A program made the translations under genes and the position numbers. A stretch of 12,536 nucleotides of DNA from Chloroflexota bacterium (lineage in GTDB: Bacteria; Chloroflexota; Limnocylindria; P2-11E): the NCBI GenBank assembly GCA_016875665.1, contig VGPA01000018.1, forward strand, positions 1 to 12,536. The letters run 5' to 3'. The notes below the pieces were generated by a model, which did not search any database, was not told where the DNA came from, and saw nothing but the letters and a program-made list of their open reading frames with translations. Shown here piece after piece: positions 6,795-12,536 of this stretch; position 1 is the first letter of the stretch; each line of letters opens with the position of its first letter.

Positions 6795-6809
6795 CGCGCC
6801 CCAGGCGCG
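6795..6809 (+). promoter_or_regulatory. Short GC hairpin in the acyl-CoA synthetase leader
   Basis: CGCGCC-CCA-GGCGCG forms a perfect 6-bp stem with a 3-base loop. It ends about 10 bases before the AGGAG ribosome site of the downstream gene. There is no U-tract, so it is not a typical intrinsic terminator. It may stabilise or tune the leader RNA, but in DNA this GC-rich it could be chance. Confidence 0.3.
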
Positions 6810-6832
6810 GCCCCTCAACAGGAGAAGTGCTG

Positions 6833-8980
6833 ATGACCGCCGAGACTTCTTACCACCGCACCGAGGTGCGCAAGATCCTCCAGCAGGCGCGGAATGCGGC
6901 GCGCACGTCGCTCACCGCACCGGAAGGGCGCCTTGTGTGCGAGGCATACGGAATCACGACGCCCCGTGAAGTGCTCGCAACCTCGGCGGACGCGGCGGCG
7001 ACGGCGGCGGCGAGCATCGGGTTCCCCGTCGTCCTGAAGATCGTTTCACCCGAGATCCTGCACAAAACCGAGGCCGGAGGGGTGCGCGTCGGGATCGGGT
7101 CCGCCGAGGCGGCTCGGCGGGCGTACGACGAGATCATCGCGAGCGCGAGGAAGTACGACTCCAAAGCGCGGATCGACGGCGTGCAGGTGCAGCAGATGGT
7201 CGCCGGTGGGCGTGAGGTCATCGTCGGCGCGACGACGGACCCCAGCTTCGGCAAGCTGGTCGCGTTCGGGCTCGGCGGCGTCCTGGTCGAAGTGCTCCGG
7301 GACGTGACATTCCGCCTCGCCCCCGCAACGACCGCCGACGCCCTCGGGATGCTCGATTCCATCCGCGGCGGTCATGTGCTCGGCCAGTTCCGCGGCGGGC
7401 CGGGAGTGAACCGCGACGCCCTGGCGGACCTCATCCGCCGCGTGTCCGACCTCGCGGCGGACCACCCGGAGATCGCCGCGGTGGACCTGAACCCGGTCTT
7501 CGTCGATGAACGCGGCGCCACGGCGGCGGACGTGCGCGTCGTCCTCGACTTCGATCCTGCCCCCGCACGGCAGCGCTTCAGCGGCGACGAGATCCTCAGG
7601 CTGATGAGGCGCGTCATGAAGCCGAAGGCGGTGGCCGTGATCGGCGCGTCGGCCGAGCACGGCAAGATCGGCAACTCGATCATGCGGAACCTGATCGGTG
7701 GAGGGTTCCCCGGCGCGATCCACCCGGTCAACCCCAAGGGCGACGAGATCGAGGGACGCACGGTCGCCCACAGCATCGACGAGCTGCCCGACGGCGTGGA
7801 CGTCGCGCTCTTCGCGATCCCGGCGCCGCTGGTCAACGACGCCATCGCGGCGTGCGGGAGGAAGGGCATCCCCGCCGCGATCCTGATCCCGTCGGGCTTT
7901 TCGGAGACCGGCAACGTCGAGCTGCAGGCGAAGATCACCGAGACCGCGAAGCGCAGCGGGGTCCGGCTGATGGGACCGAACATCTACGGCTACTACTCCA
8001 CGCACGCGAACCTGTGCGCCACCTTCTGCACGCCCTACGACTTCAAGGGACCGGTCGCGCTCTCCTCGCAGTCGGGTGGCATCGGGATGGCCATCCTCGG
8101 CTTCGCGCGCTCCGCGGGCGTGGGCGTCTCCGCGATCGTCGGACTCGGCAACAAGGCCGACATCGACGAGGACGAGCTGCTCACCTACTTCGAGCAGGAC
8201 GACAACACGCAGTGCGTCGCGATGCACATGGAGGACCTCAAGGACGGCCGCGCCTTCGCGGAGGCCGCACGGCGCGTGTCCAAGAAGAAGCCGGTGGTCG
8301 TCCTGAAAGCGGGGCGCACCGCGTACGGCGCGAAGGCCGCGAGCTCGCACACCGCCGCACTCGCCGGAGACGACAAGGTCTACGACGACATCCTCCGCTC
8401 CGCCGGCGTGGTGCGCGCACCGGGCCTCAACGAGATGCTCGAGTTCGCGCGCGCCCTGCCGATGCTGCCCACGCCCAAGGGCGAGAACGTCGTCATCATC
8501 ACCGGCGCCGGAGGCTCCGGCGTGCTGCTCTCGGACGCCTGCGCCGACAACGGCTTGCGGCTGCTCACCCCGATGCCGGCGGACCTCGACGCCGCGTTCC
8601 GCAAGTTCATCCCGCCCTTCGGCGCGGCGGGCAATCCGGTCGACATCACGGGCGGCGAGCCGCCGTCGACGTACCGCAACACCGTCGCGCTTGGGCTGAC
8701 CGACGAGCGGATCCACGCGCTGGTCCTGGGGTACTGGCATACGATCGTGACCCCGCCGATGGTGTTCGCCAACATGCTGATCGGCGTGGTCGAGGAGCAT
8801 CGCGCCAAGGGGATCGACAAGCCGATCGTCGCCTCGCTCGCCGGGGACGTCGAGGTGGAGGAGGCGTGCAAGCTCCTGTTCGAGCACCGCATCGTGGCCT
8901 ACCCGTACACGACGGAGAAGCCCGTTCAGGTGCTCGCCGCGAAGTACCGCTGGGCGAGAGCCGCCGGCCGCCTGGGGTAG
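6833..8980 (+). CDS. ADP-forming acetate/acyl-CoA synthetase, fused (ATP-grasp domain first)
   Basis: This 715-aa enzyme interconverts an acyl-CoA, ADP and phosphate with the free acid, ATP and CoA, through phosphohistidine relays. The N-terminal ATP-grasp (beta) part spans about 15-240, with relay His77 in PEILHKTEAGGV and DLNPVFVD near 218-225. A linker leads to the CoA-binding domain, about 262-355 (PKAVAVIGASAEHGKIGNSI, then IHPVNPKGDEIEG). The ligase domains follow, with MGPNIYGYYST (380-390), LSSQSGGIGMAI (410-421), and catalytic His506 in ASSHTAALAGDD. The order beta-then-alpha is reversed relative to Pat-type fusions. The usual 'GPNC.G' reads GPNIYGYY here, which suggests a substrate other than acetate. 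The start ATG at 6833 follows AGGAG with 8-nt spacing. The frame is also open upstream into the zinc-ribbon gene, but that part looks like separate coding and leader sequence. Confidence 0.9.
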   Translation: MTAETSYHRTEVRKILQQARNAARTSLTAPEGRLVCEAYGITTPREVLATSADAAATAAASIGFPVVLKIVSPEILHKTEAGGVRVGIGSAEAARRAYDEIIASARKYDSKARIDGVQVQQMVAGGREVIVGATTDPSFGKLVAFGLGGVLVEVLRDVTFRLAPATTADALGMLDSIRGGHVLGQFRGGPGVNRDALADLIRRVSDLAADHPEIAAVDLNPVFVDERGATAADVRVVLDFDPAPARQRFSGDEILRLMRRVMKPKAVAVIGASAEHGKIGNSIMRNLIGGGFPGAIHPVNPKGDEIEGRTVAHSIDELPDGVDVALFAIPAPLVNDAIAACGRKGIPAAILIPSGFSETGNVELQAKITETAKRSGVRLMGPNIYGYYSTHANLCATFCTPYDFKGPVALSSQSGGIGMAILGFARSAGVGVSAIVGLGNKADIDEDELLTYFEQDDNTQCVAMHMEDLKDGRAFAEAARRVSKKKPVVVLKAGRTAYGAKAASSHTAALAGDDKVYDDILRSAGVVRAPGLNEMLEFARALPMLPTPKGENVVIITGAGGSGVLLSDACADNGLRLLTPMPADLDAAFRKFIPPFGAAGNPVDITGGEPPSTYRNTVALGLTDERIHALVLGYWHTIVTPPMVFANMLIGVVEEHRAKGIDKPIVASLAGDVEVEEACKLLFEHRIVAYPYTTEKPVQVLAAKYRWARAAGRLG

Positions 8981-8985
8981 GCCTA
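8978..8985. other. Palindromic junction of two convergent stop codons
   Basis: TAGGCCTA contains the TAG stop of the acyl-CoA synthetase (plus) and the TAG stop of the MFS gene (minus), separated only by GC. No intergenic terminator is possible here. Each transcript must run into the 3' end of the other gene. Confidence 0.85.
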
Positions 8986-10218
8986 CCGCGCGGCGGTCGC
9001 GGCCTCCGCCGCCCCGCGGACGGCGGGCTTCATGCGCGCGAGCAGGACGGTGAACGCGACGCCGACGACGCACAGCGCCGCGACGGTGTCGAACCCGAGC
9101 GCGAACGAGCCCGACAGATCCTTCAGTGCACCGATCAGGTAGGCGAACGTGAAGGCGCCCGCGTTGGCGAAGAAGTTGCCGAAGCCCGTGGAGCGTCCGG
9201 CCGTCGCCGGGCCGAGGAGCTGGATCGGCAGCGCGAACATCGGACCGAAGCCGACCTGGCGGCAGACCTCGCTCGCACAGGCCCACACGATGATCGCGAG
9301 CAGCCCTTCGGCGCGGACGAGCAGCACCGTGCACGCTGCGAGGGCCCCAATCGATCCGCCGATCACCAGGTAGGGGTTCCGCAGGCGGTCGTTGACGTAG
9401 CCCCCCAGGAGGTTCGACGGTGCGGTGAACGCCGCGGCCGCAATGGCCACCACCCCGGCCTCTTGGAGCGAGAAGCCCTTTTCGAGCACGATGAGCGAAG
9501 GCAGCCAGGTCACCACGCCCATCGTGGCGGCCAAGCGGACGAAATGGACGACCCCCATCATCCACATGAGCCGGAAACGGAACAGATGCGTCATCTCGGC
9601 GAGCGGCGAGCGGTCCGAACGCCGCCCCGGGGGTCCCGGATGTCCCCACCGCCAGTACGCGACCCACATCATCACGCCGCTGAGGCCGAACGCGACGAAC
9701 AGCGTGCGCCATCCAAGCGGCTGCACGAGCGCCGGTCCGAGCGTGTTGAGCACGAGCATCGACCCGAACCCCCCGATCGTGATCATGCCGAGGGCTGTGG
9801 AGAGGCGATCGCGCGAGAACAGGGCCGACATGAGTAGCATGCCCGGCGCGAACGTGAGCGCCCGGAAGACCCCGGCCACGGCCTGTATCACGATCAGCAG
9901 CGACAGGGCCGAGAGCTGCGCGAAGACGACGACGCACAGGCTGGCCCCGAGGAATCCGACCAGGAACACGCGCTTCGGTCCGAAGCGGTCGGCGAGGTAG
10001 CCGGTGGGGATCTGCATGAGTGCATAGGTGACCGAGGCGGCCGCGACGAGCGAGCCGGCCTCCGCGAACGTCAAGCCGAGCTCCGCGCGGATCAATGGGA
10101 GGAAGAGCGACAGACCCCCGGGCGCGAGCCCCATCACGCCCTGGCCTGCGAGCTGAAGTCCGACGAATCGCCAGCGCCGCGCGCCGAACGGGGGGACCGT
10201 GACCGGGGCTGCTGACAC
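8983..10218 (-). CDS. Major facilitator superfamily transporter
   Basis: The 411-aa product is rich in membrane helices and fits the usual 12-segment MFS layout. The N-terminal half contains LAPGGLSLFLPLIRAELGL and the signature loop between helices 2 and 3, IPTGYLADRFGPKRVFLVG (consensus G-x-L-A-D-R-x-G-x-[KR]). Later come GMITIGGFGSMLVLNTLGP and a cytoplasmic, Arg-rich central loop, HPGPPGRRSDRSPLAEMTHL. The second half includes LLGGYVNDRLRNPYLVIGG, the degenerate repeat of that motif, and PATAGRSTGFGNFFANAGAF. It resembles MFS carriers of organic anions, but the substrate is not deducible. It is convergent with the acyl-CoA synthetase, which makes a carboxylate substrate tempting but unproven. 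I chose GTG at 10218. An ATG at 10281 is in frame but lies inside the transposase remnant and adds a non-membrane, Pro-rich extension. Confidence 0.85.
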   Translation of the reverse strand: MSAAPVTVPPFGARRWRFVGLQLAGQGVMGLAPGGLSLFLPLIRAELGLTFAEAGSLVAAASVTYALMQIPTGYLADRFGPKRVFLVGFLGASLCVVVFAQLSALSLLIVIQAVAGVFRALTFAPGMLLMSALFSRDRLSTALGMITIGGFGSMLVLNTLGPALVQPLGWRTLFVAFGLSGVMMWVAYWRWGHPGPPGRRSDRSPLAEMTHLFRFRLMWMMGVVHFVRLAATMGVVTWLPSLIVLEKGFSLQEAGVVAIAAAAFTAPSNLLGGYVNDRLRNPYLVIGGSIGALAACTVLLVRAEGLLAIIVWACASEVCRQVGFGPMFALPIQLLGPATAGRSTGFGNFFANAGAFTFAYLIGALKDLSGSFALGFDTVAALCVVGVAFTVLLARMKPAVRGAAEAATAAR

Positions 10219-10245
10219 AGCGCAGAGGGTAGAGGGGCCAGCAAC

Positions 10246-10371
10246 GGGGCGCGGGCTCGCGCCTTCCCGCGCTTCATCCATTCGTACAATCACCGCCGTC
10301 CCCACGGCGAGCTGGGAGGGCTGACCCCGATGCAGAGGCTCGTCAACGATCTCCGCGGGCAGCACAACTAG
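10246..10371 (+). pseudogene. 3' remnant of an IS3/IS481-type transposase
   Basis: About 40 codons on the plus strand end with TAG at 10369-10371. They read RFIHSYNHRRPHGELGG and then LTPMQRLVNDLRGQHN. The [Y/W]-N-x-x-R-P-H-x-x-L-G-x-x-[T/P]-P block is the diagnostic C-terminus of rve-type DDE transposases of the IS3 and IS481 families. Everything upstream, including the catalytic triad, is gone; the left limit is approximate. The piece lies between the MFS start and the esterase stop (8 nt away) and is too short to be active. No matching inverted repeat is visible beside it. Confidence 0.78.
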
Positions 10372-10378
10372 CCGGGGG

Positions 10379-11152
10379 TCAGGCGCCCGGGCGTGCTCCG
10401 CAGAGCGCGGCGTCGTAGAAGCGCAGGTACTCGCGCACGTTCGCGCTCCAGTAGAGGCCCGAGTGGTCACCGGGCCACTCGCGCCAGTCGTGGGAGATGC
10501 CGAGCTGGCGCAGCTCGCCGCCGAACTGGCGCGCGAGCGGCGCCCATGGGTCGGACGTGCCGATGTCGATCCAGAGCTTGAAGGCGCGGGCCTCGGTGGG
10601 ACGGCTGGCCACCAGCTGCATCGGGTCGCGCTTCGCGTACTCGCCCCGGTCGCCGAAGTACGCCGGAGCGCTGCCGAAGCGGCGGAGGACGAGGCTGTGC
10701 GCGCCGACGGCGCCGTACGTGCCCGGGAAGTTGACCGCGAGCTGGAGCGCGCCGTGCGCCCCCATCGACATGCCGCCGATCGCGCGCCCGTCCCGATCAC
10801 GCTCGACGCGGAAGGTGGATCCGACCTCCCGCACGAGGTCCACGGCGGTGTACTGGCCGTAGCGCGGGCCGTTGTTGGCGTGGTCGGTCCAGTACGCGGT
10901 GCCGCCATCGGGCATGACGATCAGAAATGGCTTGATCTCGCGCGTGCGGATCATCTGCTCGGCGATCTTCCCCACCCCGACGTCGAGCCACTGCCGCTCG
11001 TTGCCGCCCATGCCGTGGAGCAGGTACAGCGCCGGATAGCGCCGCTGCGAGTCGTCGTATCCCGGCGGCAGCCACACCACGTACCGCATGTCCCGGCCGA
11101 GCGCCTCGCTGCGGAAGGTACGCGCTTCGACGCGGGCCGGGCTGGCGCTCAC
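10379..11152 (-). CDS. Alpha/beta-hydrolase esterase (esterase D/feruloyl-esterase-like family)
   Basis: The 257-aa protein belongs to the PF00756 'putative esterase' group, serine hydrolases that cleave esters such as S-formylglutathione, feruloyl or trehalose-mycolyl esters. The opening RTFRSEALGRDMRYVVWLPP plus GYDD and LYLLHGMGGNERQW (43-56, oxyanion region) is typical. The nucleophile Ser129 lies in GGMSMGAHGAL. Candidate acid Asp201 is in IDIGTSDPW and His230 in WPGDHSGLYW, giving a complete Ser-Asp-His triad. No signal peptide is visible, so the protein is probably cytoplasmic. The start is GTG at 11152; no ATG is available upstream in frame and the ribosome site is weak. It lies between two transposon remnants, with the IS30-like element ending only 35 nt upstream, so its native promoter may have been displaced. 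The substrate is unknown. Confidence 0.88.
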   Translation of the reverse strand: MSASPARVEARTFRSEALGRDMRYVVWLPPGYDDSQRRYPALYLLHGMGGNERQWLDVGVGKIAEQMIRTREIKPFLIVMPDGGTAYWTDHANNGPRYGQYTAVDLVREVGSTFRVERDRDGRAIGGMSMGAHGALQLAVNFPGTYGAVGAHSLVLRRFGSAPAYFGDRGEYAKRDPMQLVASRPTEARAFKLWIDIGTSDPWAPLARQFGGELRQLGISHDWREWPGDHSGLYWSANVREYLRFYDAALCGARPGA

Positions 11153-11186
11153 GATGTCGTCGAACCGCTCGACGCGCGTGCGACAA

Positions 11187-11224
11187 AGGTAAGGAGTGGT
11201 GGATCCTCACCGTCAGCGCAACGC
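11187..11224 (+). repeat. Left terminal inverted repeat of the IS30-like element
   Basis: Aligned without gaps to the reverse complement of the right end, 26 of 38 positions match by my count. These include the outer six bases AGGTAA and an uninterrupted inner block of 15, CCGTCAGCGCAACGC (11210-11224). The middle is diverged. Perfect inner blocks with variable middles suit transposase-binding ends. Confidence 0.8.
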
Positions 11225-11237
11225 ATCGATGATGCGT
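11221..11237 (+). promoter_or_regulatory. Perfect subterminal palindrome in the IS30-like element leader
   Basis: ACGCATC-GAT-GATGCGT is a 7-bp stem with a 3-base loop. It overlaps the inner end of the left repeat and lies 11 bases before the GGGAGGG ribosome site of the transposase. It could be an operator for the transposase, or an RNA hairpin limiting translation driven by outside promoters. No promoter elements are clear. Confidence 0.5.
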
Positions 11238-11259
11238 GTGCTGATCGGGAGGGATCGAC

Positions 11260-11836
11260 GTGGCGGAGATGGGACGACCGGGCTTGTCCCCGGCGCAGAA
11301 GCACGAGCTGTGGCAGCGCTGGAAGGCGGGGCAGTCGCTCAGCGAGATCGGGCGTGCGCTCGAGCGCCACGCGGGCTCGATCCACGGCGTGGTGGCGTCC
11401 AATGGCGGCTTCGTCCCGCGCCTGCGGCGGCGGCGCGCCTCGGCGCTCGCGGTTCACGATGCTCGTGAAGGTCAAGGGCAAGAACACGCGCACCGTCACG
11501 AGCGCGCTCCGCCGGCGGATCCGCACCTTGCCGCGCGAGCTCGCGCGGACGCTCACCTGGGACCGTGGCACCGAGCTCGCCGAGCATCGGCGCTTCACGA
11601 TCGCGACCGACGTGCAGGTGTACTTCTGCGATCCGCGCAGCCCGTGGCAGCGCGGCACGAACGAGAACACCAACGGACTGCTGCGCCAGTACCTGCCGAA
11701 GGACAGCGACCTCTCCCGTCACAGCCAGGCGGAGCTGAACGCGATCGCGAAAAGCCTCAACACCCGACCGCGGAAGACGCTCGGCTATCAGACCGCCGCG
11801 GCTATCCTCCGAGGCGGCGTTGCGCTGACGGGTTGA
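11260..11836 (+). pseudogene. IS30-family transposase with internal out-of-frame deletion
   Basis: The start is GTG at 11260 behind GGGAGGG (6-nt spacing). It reads MAEMGRPGLSPAQKHELWQR, then WKAGQSLSEIGRALERHAGS, IHGVVASNGGFVPRLRRR, the first helix-turn-helix of IS30-like transposases. From about 11447 a different frame gives SRFTMLVKVKGKNTRTV and LTWDRGTELAEHRRF, then FCDPRSPWQRGTNENTNGLL and RPRKTLGYQTAA, ending with TGA at 11836 inside the right repeat. The second catalytic Asp (TWDRG) and the Glu (TNENT) are separated by exactly 33 residues, as in the IS30 DD(33)E triad. The first Asp, the second DNA-binding domain and roughly 150-200 residues in between are gone. The junction is around 11425-11447 and also changes frame, so the protein cannot be active. 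Confidence 0.85.
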
Positions 11837-11854
11837 GCTCACGGTCCGTTACCT
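11817..11854 (-). repeat. Right terminal inverted repeat of the IS30-like element
   Basis: This is the inverted partner of the repeat at 11187-11224. The inner block is perfect (GCGTTGCGCTGACGG, 11817-11831) and the outer end is TTACCT (11849-11854). It contains the transposase stop codon, and its outermost bases overlap the serS stop codon at 11853-11855. Confidence 0.8.
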
Positions 11855-12536
11855 AGAGCGCGAACTCTCCCGGTGCGATGCGCTCGCGGCCGCGGAGATA
11901 CGGACGCAGCGCGGGCGGAACCGACACGGACCCGTCGGCCTCCTGGAAGTTCTCGAGCACGGCGATCATCAGCCGCGGCAGGGCGAGGCCCGACGCGTTC
12001 AGCAGGTGGGGGTGGTCGCTGCGGGTCGAGCCCTCACGCTTGAACCTGATGTTCGCGCGCACGGATTGGATGGCCCCGCAGTTGGACGCGGACGACACCT
12101 CGAGCCACTCGCCCACTCCGGGCGCCCACGCCTCGATATCGAAGCCGCGCATCGCGTTGAACCCGAGGTCGCCGCTGCAGCGCTCCACGATCCGCGCCGG
12201 GATCCCCAGCTTCTCGAGCACCTCGACGGCGAGGCCCGTCATCCGGTCGAGCTCCGCGGGCGAGTCCTCGGGCTTGCAGATCACGACCATCTCGACCTTG
12301 TCGAACTGGTGGCCGCGCTTGATCCCGCGTACGTCGCGGCCGGCGCTCATCTTCTCGCGCCGGAAGCACGCGGTGTACGCGACGTAGCGGATGGGCAGGG
12401 CGTCGGCCGGGACCGTCTCGTCGCGGTGCAGCGCGACGAGCTGCGGCTCCGCCGTCGGCACGAGCCAGACGTCGTCGTCCTCGTCGCGATAGAGATTCTC
12501 GTCGAAGTGCGGGAGCTGGCCGCTCGCGGTGAGCGT
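11853..12536 (-). CDS. serS: Seryl-tRNA synthetase, C-terminal part (5' end beyond window)
   Basis: SerRS charges tRNA-Ser with serine in the cytoplasm. The frame is open from the right window edge, giving 227 residues of the class II catalytic domain. These begin TLTASGQLPHFDENLYR and WLVPTAEPQLVALHRDE, the conserved 'GSGQLPKF ... PTAE' region. Motif 2 is present as YTACFRREKMSAGRDVRGIK and GHQFDKVEM. The serine/ATP region DLGFNAMRGFDIEAWAPG leads into LEVSSASNCGAIQSVRANIR, and motif 3 is ASGLALPRLMIAVLENFQ. The C-terminus RPYLRGRERIAPGEFAL is of normal length. The N-terminal tRNA-binding coiled coil and motif 1 lie outside the window. The TAG stop overlaps the outer end of the IS30-like right repeat, so the element inserted at or just after the gene's end without removing conserved residues. 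Confidence 0.95.
   Translation of the reverse strand, partial: TLTASGQLPHFDENLYRDEDDDVWLVPTAEPQLVALHRDETVPADALPIRYVAYTACFRREKMSAGRDVRGIKRGHQFDKVEMVVICKPEDSPAELDRMTGLAVEVLEKLGIPARIVERCSGDLGFNAMRGFDIEAWAPGVGEWLEVSSASNCGAIQSVRANIRFKREGSTRSDHPHLLNASGLALPRLMIAVLENFQEADGSVSVPPALRPYLRGRERIAPGEFAL

Larger units (their letters stand above)
11187..11854 (+). mobile_element. Internally deleted IS30-family element with intact terminal inverted repeats
   Basis: About 668 bp bounded by inverted repeats (11187-11224 and 11817-11854). The element contains only the two ends of an IS30-type transposase. A full IS30-type element is normally about 1.0-1.2 kb. Both ends remain, so an active transposase elsewhere in the genome might still mobilise it as a MITE-like derivative. 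I see no target-site duplication: the flanks are ...GACAA on the left and AGAGCG on the right. Confidence 0.8.

Noticed and set aside
6795..6809. Intrinsic terminator before the acyl-CoA synthetase
   Set aside because: The hairpin is short and no T-tract follows; at most it is a leader hairpin.
6182..6832. In-frame N-terminal extension of the acyl-CoA synthetase to a 932-aa fusion
   Set aside because: The synthetase has its own AGGAG site and ATG at 6833. The codons just before it look like untranslated leader, and a zinc-ribbon fusion at this position is not known for the family. The lack of a stop is better explained by an indel.
7852..9837. 661-codon open frame on the plus strand
   Set aside because: It crosses the end of the acyl-CoA synthetase in another frame and runs antisense through the MFS gene; low-complexity Arg-rich composition.
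7046..9937. 963-codon open frame on the minus strand
   Set aside because: It spans two real genes: antisense to the acyl-CoA synthetase and out of frame across the MFS gene. The product is Arg/His/Asp-rich with no recognisable domain.
10219..10281. Longer MFS N-terminus from the ATG at 10281
   Set aside because: It adds a Pro-rich, non-membrane segment overlapping the transposase remnant on the other strand; the GTG at 10218 gives a normal MFS N-terminus.
10330..10371. 13-codon small ORF MQRLVNDLRGQHN with a GGGAGGG upstream
   Set aside because: The frame continues upstream as the conserved transposase C-terminus (YNHRRPHGELGG...), so this is the tail of a transposase remnant and not a small gene.
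1..12536. CRISPR array, tRNA or rRNA gene, prophage or toxin-antitoxin locus
   Set aside because: I saw no regularly spaced repeats, no cloverleaf or conserved rRNA words, and no phage or toxin motifs on either strand.

Overview
This window is high-GC bacterial DNA, very GC-rich by eye, with G/C-ending codons and long spurious antisense ORFs. It looks like a draft or metagenomic contig from a soil or sediment lineage (Chloroflexota, Rokubacteria or Actinomycetota-like). No rRNA, tRNA or other firm phylogenetic marker is present, so the lineage is not resolved. It is chromosomal in character: a seryl-tRNA synthetase, metabolic genes and two transposon remnants. I see no phage, CRISPR array or defence locus.

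Left block, minus strand, from 5348 down to the window edge, tightly packed: a glycosylasparaginase-like Ntn hydrolase; a class I SAM methyltransferase; the periplasmic methionine-sulfoxide repair pair msrP and msrQ; a decayed DUF1801-type gene; a small lipoprotein; and a partial BNR/sortilin-type beta-propeller protein that runs off the left edge. The 3-33 nt gaps from the hydrolase to msrQ suggest one transcript. The shared theme may be repair or turnover of damaged or modified protein, but only MsrPQ has a firm role.

Middle block, plus strand, 5351-8980: an unrecognised multi-pass membrane protein translationally coupled (GTGA overlap) to a small zinc-ribbon protein with a hydrophobic N-terminus, then a fused ADP-forming acyl-CoA synthetase. 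That gene converges on a minus-strand MFS transporter (8983-10218), with only two bases between the stop codons.

Right block, 10246-12536: a 3' scrap of an IS3/IS481-type transposase, an alpha/beta-hydrolase esterase (minus), an internally deleted IS30-family element with intact 37-38 bp inverted repeats, and the 3' part of serS (minus). The esterase is therefore bracketed by two transposon remnants, and the IS30-like end sits on the serS stop codon.

The most important technical observation is that several otherwise convincing genes change reading frame within or beside short G/C runs. Clear cases are at about 1596 (lipoprotein), 4153 (methyltransferase), and 5387 and 5800 (membrane protein). 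A less certain fifth and sixth lie in the zinc-ribbon gene. Three of the four clear cases fit the loss of one G from a GGGG run. Systematic homopolymer error is the simplest explanation, and any automated translation of these genes will contain nonsense segments. I found no convincing novel defence or mobile system. The least understood unit is the two-gene membrane protein/zinc-ribbon pair at 5351-6786.
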